From Neodontobutis hainanensis (taxonomy: Eukaryota > Chordata > Actinopteri > Gobiiformes > Odontobutidae), in assembly GCA_024349245.1 (NCBI GenBank), contig JALDNG010000538.1, positions 62,001 through 126,000 on the forward strand: a DNA stretch of 64,000 bases. Direction: 5' to 3'. The notes under the pieces are model-generated. The model was not told where the DNA came from and ran no database searches. It worked only from the letters and a program-made list of their open reading frames with translations. The translations under genes were made by a program, and so were the position numbers. Positions 57,044-64,000 of this stretch are shown here, piece after piece (position 1 is the first letter of the stretch; every line of letters starts with the position of its first letter).

Positions 57044-57813
57044 GTGCATTCAGTCATGGAGAAGGCATCTTCTAACAATGCAATACTGGATGCGCTACAG
57101 CAGCTCAAGCTTGAGATGATCTCTCACTTTGACTCCAAATTGGACAATTTGCAACAATCCGTTGATTCGATGAACGTTTCTCTTAAAACGCTTGGCGATC
57201 AAGTGGGCGACCTCGAGTTTAGGGTTAGCTCAAACCAAGACAATATTGTGGACCTGGAGAAGCGTGTGAAAACACTGGAAATGCACAACTCTTACCTGTT
57301 GGAAAAAATGGAGGACGCCGAAAATAGGAACCGGGCCTTAAACCTCACGATTCCTTCGTGTCCCGAGGGTGCTGAGGGCCGGGATGTGGTCGGATTTATT
57401 GGCATGCTAATTCCGATACTTCTTGGTAAGGATCATTTCTCTGCTCCACTTGCGATTGAAAAGGCCCACCGCACTCCCAGTTTATCCAAGTACAATCCCA
57501 AGGCTGGTCCCAGGCCAATTCTGGTTAAGTTACTTCACTTTATGGACAAGGTGAAGATTCTCCGCCTTGCCCGTGAGAAGAAGGAACTAATGTACAGGGA
57601 TACAAAGATCACATCTACCCCGACTTTAGTCCGGGGCTAATGCTAAAACGTAGAAAGTTTGAGCCGGTGAAGAAAAGGCTGCGTGAGCTGGACATCCGCT
57701 ACGCGCTGCTGTACCCTGCAGTCCTTAGGATCCATGCTGACGGTAAAACTCTGCTGTGTCGTTCCCCCGAGGAAGCTCAGGTGTTTGTCAGCGACATTGA
57801 CATGAAGTCTCCG
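57044..57813 (+). pseudogene. LINE ORF1 (coiled coil + RRM-like), one frameshift
   Basis: Open from 57044 or 57056 (MEKASSNNAILDALQQLK) to 57640: helical coiled coil up to about residue 85 (LEFRVSSNQDNIVDLEKRV), then AENRNRALNLTIPSCPEGAE, which resembles the RNA-binding fold of L1 ORF1p (Transposase_22), then RPILVKLLHFMDKVKILRLA. At 57605-57610 one base is missing; the C-terminal part (RKFEPVKKRLRELDIRYALL, FVSDIDMKSP) continues in another frame to a stop at 57813. ORF1p chaperones the element's RNA. Confidence 0.75.
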
Positions 57814-58282
57814 TAGGAGGAACTATCTTTGATATTTTGAACCTCACATAATGGATTTTCTGCAGTAATTGGAAAGTTGCATATCTACTTTTGTTTTGCG
57901 GTGTTGTTTGCCGTAAACTGTTTTCGCCAGTCCACATGCGTACCGTACCGTAACGTCACGTGACGTATGGTCGCAAAGTCTTTTGACCGACTGAAATTTA
58001 ATTTTTTACTTAACTTCGTGATATGCAATAACTGGAATTAACTGAACCAGAAAAATTATATATTTACTTTAGGCTATTACATATTTAATTTGTCAACTAC
58101 TGCAGACTGAGATTTGGTTTGTTGTTAATAGTATGATTTGTCTTAAACTTGTTTTTTTCTTCTGTGTTTTGTGGTTGTGTGGATGTGGGTGTGTTTGGTG
58201 TAATTGTGAGTTTGAATGCTGTGTGCTCTCATACCTGCCACTCCCGTATCAACTGTTTCAACTATTCTCCTTTAAATCCTAA

Positions 58283-60954
58283 ATGGGTAAAGGTCTTAAA
58301 GCTATTCATGTTAACATTAGAAGTCTTTTTCCCAAAATTGATTTACTGAGAGCCTGGCTTGTGTATAATAACCCTAAAATAATTACATTATCTGAAACAT
58401 GGCTCACTGAGAATATAGCAGATACTGATATTAAACTTGATAACTATGTTCTATATAGAACTGATAGAGGTTCCAGAGGAGGCGGTGTTGCCACTTATGT
58501 CTCTTCAAGTCTTAAATCTCAAGTAATTATTCCAAATGAGAAACCAATACACTTTGAGGGCTTGTTTGTGAAAGTCACTCTTCATGAAAATAAACAAATG
58601 ATTATCGGAAATGTCTATAGACCACCCTCAGCTCCTAAGTTAGATTCTGTAAAAATATTATATCGACTCTCTCTTCATTAGGAAGCTCTAAAGAAATGAT
58701 CTTGATGGGGGACTTTAATATAAATTGGAATGAACCTTCTTCTCTCACTGAACGTAATATGTTCAATGGTGTTAATCTGACTCAACTCATTAAAGATCCT
58801 ACTAGAGTCAATCAAAATACTAAAACTCTACTGGACTGGATTCTAGTTACCCATCCTAATAGAATAATTAAATCTGGAGTGCTTTCAGATTTTTTTAGTG
58901 ATCACTCTATTATTTACTGTATTTGGAAAATCTCTACACCACGACTCCGCCTAAATATATCAAGGTAAGGGATACTAAAAATTTTAATTGTGAACTATTC
59001 AATTATGATCTGCAGCAGATAAATTGGTATAGGCTAGGCTAATTCCATCTATTGACCTAGCATGGGACTTCTTTTATTCTGAGTTCTTGAGAGTTTTGGA
59101 TAAACACGCCCCCTGGTCTACTATAAAGGTGAAAGGCAATCATTTACCCTGGGTTAATGGGGAGCTCATTAGTCTCTATAAACAAAGAGATAGGGCCTGG
59201 GACAGGTACAGACAGACAAAGCTTGCTGATGATTGGAATAAATACAAACGGTTAAGGAACTATTGCACTACAAAAACAAGAAATGCAAAGGCTAATTATT
59301 ACAGGAATAGTTTATCAAATGATTTCAATAATCCCAAAAAATTTTGGAAAGAAATGGACACATTACTAGGTAAATCAGAAAGTCCCACTATAAATATGAA
59401 TATCAATAACGATCTTACCAATGACACTGTTGTGATTTCTAATGCTTTTAGTTTGCATTTCTCCCAAACACCTCAGGTTCAGGTCCCGTTATTCCACCCT
59501 GACTTATTTTCAAATGCTCAGCCTTCCAATAATACGTTTTCCTTTAAACCAGTCAGCTCGGATGAAGTTCAGCAGGTCATTAATAAGCTCTCCTCCAGTA
59601 GTGGTCCTGGACCTGATGGCATTGAGGGTAAGTTTATTAAAATGGCTTCACATGTTCTATCATTTCCATTGGCAGAACTTTTTAATATCTCTTTAGTTAC
59701 ATGTGAAGTGCCTAAGGAATGGAAATGCACAAAAGTAATTCCTCTACACAAGGAAGGTGACACTATTAATTGTGTTGTGAAATGCTTTGAGAAAATTATT
59801 TTTAATCAACTGTCCGATTATCTTTCATGCTATAATCTCTTATCTCAAGGCCAATCAGGAATCAGAAAATACTTCTCAACCTCAACAACACTTTTGAAAT
59901 TTACCAATGACATTCTAATTGGGACAATAATAAATGTTCTGGAGCCATCTTCATAGATTTAACTAAAGCCTTCGACCTTGTCGATCACTACCTGCTCCTT
60001 GACAAACTATATTATATCGGTCTTTCTAGATCAGCTCTTCTTTGGTTTAATTCTTATTTCCACCATCGTCGTCAATGTGTGTCCTATAGAGGCAGTCAGT
60101 CAAACTTTACAATCATAGACAGAGGCATTCCTCAAGGTTCTTCTTTAGGACCATTATTATTTTCAATTTTCATTAATGATCTCCCACTTTGCTGCTCTGA
60201 CTGTAATATTCATCTATACGCAGATGACACTGTAATTTACTGCTCTAAACGAGACATCTCTGACATCAATAATTCCCTTCAACATGATTTTAACTCCGTG
60301 CAGAGGTGGTTACTGTCCAACAAACTAATCATTAACAAAACTAAATCATACTCCATGCTGCTTCAGAGAAAATTTAAATCAGCTTCTAGCACTAACCTTA
60401 ACCTGAGTTTCTTAGATAAGTCCCCGCTTGAGTCTGTTGAGACATTTAAATACCTTGGAGTCTGGATTGACTCTGATCTTTCATTTAAAACACATGTGCA
60501 TTCCATCACAAACAAACTCAATTACAGGTTAAAAATCTTATATCAGTCAATTAGTTGTTTTAATTTTCATGTTAGGAAGAGAATAGTTTCTCAGTTGTTA
60601 CTTCCCATTTTAGATTATGCAGACATTGTATATCAAAACTCTACAGCCTCCTGTCTTCACTCACTTGATGTTGTCTACAACAGTTTATGCCGGTTCATTC
60701 TCCGTTGCCCCTTTAGAACACATCACTGTGAAATGTATGCACAGCTGTCCTGGCTCAAACTTTCAGCCCGAAGGCAATATCACTGGCTCCAATTCATTTT
60801 TAAAAGTATTCATTTTGTTACCCCATGTATCTTAAACAGTATCTTGTACCTTTTAACTCTTCATATAATTTACGACACACTGAATATACTTTTTACAGTT
60901 CCTAGAGTCAAAAAGAACTTGGGAAATTTGCTTTTCAATTTAAGGCCCCAATGA
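58283..60954 (+). pseudogene. LINE ORF2 (endonuclease + reverse transcriptase), broken
   Basis: Endonuclease from 58283: IHVNIRSLFPKID, SETWL, GGGVATYVSS, NVYRPPSAP; a frameshift near 58650; then MGDFNINW and SDHSIIYC; another shift near 58955 and one near 59035. Linker and reverse transcriptase: HAPWSTIKVKG, SSGPGPDGIEGKFIK, a short deletion near 59762 that removes the usual NYRPISI segment, a shift near 59935, IFIDLTKAFDLVDH, GIPQGSSLGPLLF, HLYADDTVIYC and TFKYLGVWIDSDLSF, ending at 60954. The YADD motif is intact. Endonuclease nicks the target and reverse transcriptase primes from it. Confidence 0.85.
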
Positions 60955-61348
60955 TTGAATAGACTTCCTGTCTCTATCCGATCCATAACTTCTTTTCAGA
61001 TATACAGAATTGCTCTTCTATCTCATTTGCAAAATGTTTGTCTTTGCTTTTGATTATTTGTATTGTTTGTAAAATAATGTTTATTATATTTACTCTTATT
61101 TTTGTAACTGAATTTTGATGGAGGGAGGTAATGAGAGCTTGTGAGTGTAGTGTTGTATGTGGTGAAAGTGTGAACATTTGTGTAAGTTAATTTGATTTGA
61201 AATGTTAGTTTTATGTTGTATACTGTATACTGTATAATGGCACTGCTGTCTGCAGTTACCCTTGCAAACAGAGGACCCCCTCGAAAACGAGATGATTCAT
61301 CTCAAGGGATTTATCCTCACAAAAATGTAAAATAAATAAAATAAATAA

Positions 61349-62556
61349 ACATGCAGTAGAACAGACTGTAGATGAGCAAGAGTACAAACTGCAGAGCAGC
61401 AGTAGTAAAGACTCTAGACTAGCTGTATTCGAGCAATAGAACAGACTATAGATGTGCATTAGAACAGAATGCCTTAGAACAGAGTGTGGACGAGTATTTG
61501 AACAGACTATAGACGTGTTTTAGAACAGACTGTAAATGTCCAGTAAAACAGACTAACGATGCTGCAGAAGAATAGAATTTAAAAGTCCGTTAGTAGAGAC
61601 TGTAGACGAGTATTAGAACAGACTGTATATGAGTATTAGAATAGACTGTAGACATGCTTTAGAACAGACTGTAGAGGTGCAGTAGTACAGACTGTACACG
61701 AAAAGTAGTACAGACTGTTGACTTGCATTTGAACAGACTGTAGATGTGCATTAGAACAGAATGTAGACATACAATAGAACAGACGTAGAGGTGCAGTTGA
61801 ACAGACTATAGACATGCAGTTGAACAGACTTCAGAGCAGCAGTAGAACAGACTCTAGACTGGCTTTAGAACAGACTGTAGACAAGCTTTAGAAATGACTG
61901 TAAACGTCCAGTAGAACAGACTGAAGAAAAGAAGAAGAAAAGACTCTAGAGGTGCTGTAGTACAGACTGTAGGTGAGCATTAGAACAGACTGTATATGAG
62001 TTTTACAAAACACTGTAGACATGCTTTAGAACAAACTGAAGAGGTGCAGTTGGGTAGACGAGCATTAGAACAGACTGTATATGAGTATTAGAAAACACTC
62101 TAGACATTCTTTAGAACAGACTGTAGAGGTGCAGTAATACAGACTGTAACGAGCTATAGAACAGACTGTAGAAGTGCAGTAGTATAGACTGTAGATGAGC
62201 AGTAGAAAAGACTGTATACGTTTATTAGAACAGACTCTAGACTTGCATTAGAACAGACTGTAGATGTGCATTAGAACAGACTGTAGATGTTCAGTAAAAC
62301 AGAATGTAGACATGCAGTAGAACAGACTGCAGTACAGCAATAGTACAGACTGTAAACTGGCATTAGAACAGACTGTAGAGCTCCAGTTGAACATACTGTA
62401 GACTTGCAGTTGAACAAACTTCAGAGCAGCAGTAGTACAGACTCTAGATTTGGCTTTAGAACTGACTGTAGACGAGCATTAGAACAGACTGTAAACGTCA
62501 GTAGAACAGACTGACAATATGCAGAAGAAAAGACTGTAGAGATGGAGTAGTACAGA
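61349..62556 (-). repeat. 23-bp satellite, block 2b (reverse)
   Basis: Continuation of block 2a on the other side of the LINE, in the same orientation. Confidence 0.95.
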
Positions 62557-64000
62557 CTAGACATCTACAATCTGTTCTAATTTTCAGTCTGTTCTACAAT
62601 CTAGAGTCTGTACTAATTCTGCTCTGAAGTCTGTTCAACTGCACGTCTACAGTCTGTTCAACTGCACCTCTACAGTCTGTTCTATTGTACGTCTACAGTC
62701 TGTTCTACTGCACGACTATAGTCTGTTTTAATAAAGGTCTACAGTCTTTTCTAATGCACATCTAAAGTCTGTTCTACTGGACGTCTACAGTCTGTTCTAA
62801 TAATTGTCTAGAGTCTGTTCTACTGCACGTCTTCAGTTTGTTCTAAAAATTGTCAACATTCTGTAATACTGCACCTCTACAGTCTCTTCTACTGCACCTC
62901 TACAGTCTGTTCTAATGCACGTCTATAGTCTGTTCTAATGCTCGTCTACAGTCTGTACTACTGCAGCTCTAGAGTCTATTCTTTTGCACATTGTCAGTTT
63001 GTTCTACGGGACGTTTAGAGTCATTTCTATTGCTCGTTTACAGTCTGTTCTAAGGTAATTCTAGAGTCTGTACTACTGCTGCTCTGATTTCTGTTCACCT
63101 GCACGTCTACAGTCTGTTTTACTGCATATCTACAATCTGTTCTAATTGTCAGTCTGTTCTACTGGACGTTTACAGTCTGTTCTAAAGCTCATCTACAGTC
63201 TGTTCTAAAGCCAATCTAGAGTCTGTACTACTGCTGCTCTGACATCTGTTCAAATGCACATCTATAGTCTGTTCAACTGCACGTCTACAGTCTGTTCTAA
63301 TGCAAGTCTACAGTCTGTACTACTGCTCATCTACAGTCTGTTCTATTGCACATCTACAGTCTGTTCTGATAAACGTCTACAGTCTGTTCTACTACACATC
63401 TACAGTCTGTACAACTGCACCTCTACTGTCTGTTCTACTGGCTGTCTACAGTCTGTTCTAATGCCATTTTACAGTCTTTACTACTGCTCTACTGCAGTCT
63501 ATTCTACTGCACTTCTACAGTCTGTTTTACTGCACATATACAATCTGTTCTAATTGTCAGTCTGTTCTACTGAACATTTACAGTCTGTTCTAAAGCTCAT
63601 CTACAGTTTGTTCTAAAGCCAATCTAGAGTCTGTACTACTGCTGCTCTGAAGTCTGTTCAACTGCTTGTCTACAGTCTGTTCAATTGCAGCTCTACAGTC
63701 TGTTCTATTGTACGTCTACAGTCTGCTCTACTGCACGATTAAAGTCTTTTAATAAACATCTACAGTCTTTTCTAATGCACATCTACAGTTTGTTCTACTG
63801 GTCGTCTACAGTCTCTAATTGTCATTCTGTTCTACTGGACGTTTACAGTCTGTTCTAAAGCTTGACAACAGTCTGTTCTAAAGCCAATCTAGAGTCCGTA
63901 CTACTGCTGCTCTGAAGTCTGTTCAACTGCACGTCTACAGTCTGTTCAACTGCACCTCTACAGTCTGTTCTATTGTACGTCTACAGTCTGTTCTACTGTA
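62557..64000 (+). repeat. 23-bp satellite, block 3 (forward)
   Basis: At AGACTAGACATCTACAATC the orientation flips back to forward and the array runs to the end of the window. No telomere-like tract lies at this second inversion point. Confidence 0.95.

Larger units (their letters stand above)
56846..61348 (+). mobile_element. Nearly complete LINE inserted in the satellite
   Basis: 4.5 kb with a 5' UTR, ORF1, ORF2 and a tail of AAATAAA units. ACATG occurs at both edges (56841-56845 and 61349-61353), a short target duplication. ORF1 is L1-like; ORF2 has an endonuclease and a reverse transcriptase of the CR1/Jockey kind with no RNase H. Both frames are broken, so the copy is inactive. Confidence 0.85.

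Noticed and set aside
1..64000. tRNA, rRNA or small RNA genes
   Set aside because: No convincing cloverleaf or rRNA core was seen by eye; tRNAscan and Rfam scans were not possible. The CCACCAACTGGAGGG repeats have only a faint tRNA-like phrase.

Overview
The window looks like repeat-rich nuclear DNA of a teleost fish. Every gene-like segment is split by introns with consensus splice sites. The mobile elements are typical fish ones: a Tc1/mariner element, a piggyBac remnant, CR1/L2/Rex-type LINEs, Ty3/gypsy elements of the Gmr1 kind (integrase encoded before reverse transcriptase), and ERV-type LTRs. No bacterial gene, operon, rRNA or tRNA was seen.

Layout. 0-10.3 kb: a 1.4-kb repeat with AGTCC motifs, a candidate multi-exon gene remnant (3.0-4.2 kb), a LINE 3' end, an ERV-type LTR (6.1-6.5 kb) and long AT-rich DNA. 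10.3-16.5 kb: Gmr1-like element copy 1 (minus strand) with a foldback element and two LINE fragments inside it. 16.5-22 kb: LINE fragments, a coiled-coil pseudogene, a complete but dead Tc1/mariner element (18140-19360), a piggyBac remnant and the second 1.4-kb repeat. 22.4-24.3 kb: a TATA-driven two-exon gene that reads open for 253 codons and encodes a very acidic, probably nuclear protein with a SUMO-interaction-like motif. 25.2-27.3 kb: a second Gmr1-like element. 28.6-31.1 kb: a decayed exon cluster (+) and an EF-hand gene (-). 32.4-34 kb: a 1.12-kb inverted-repeat element and a solo LTR with target-site duplication. 34.0-37.4 kb: two tandem copies of an intron-bearing gene with tyrosine-recombinase-like features, both damaged. 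37.4-42.7 kb: Gmr1 copy 2, a segmental duplicate of copy 1 with the same nested insertions. 42.75-64 kb: a 23-bp satellite in three blocks of alternating orientation, interrupted by a nearly complete LINE (56846-61348).

The genes do not form a pathway. The segment reads as a duplication-prone, possibly heterochromatic region where host genes (acidic-protein gene, EF-hand gene, recombinase-like genes) sit among nested and re-duplicated mobile DNA. The points most worth following up are the acidic-protein gene with its tandemly duplicated exon, the exonised recombinase-like family, the shared integrase deletion in both Gmr1 copies, and the palindromic satellite whose first inversion point carries a CCCTAA-like tract.
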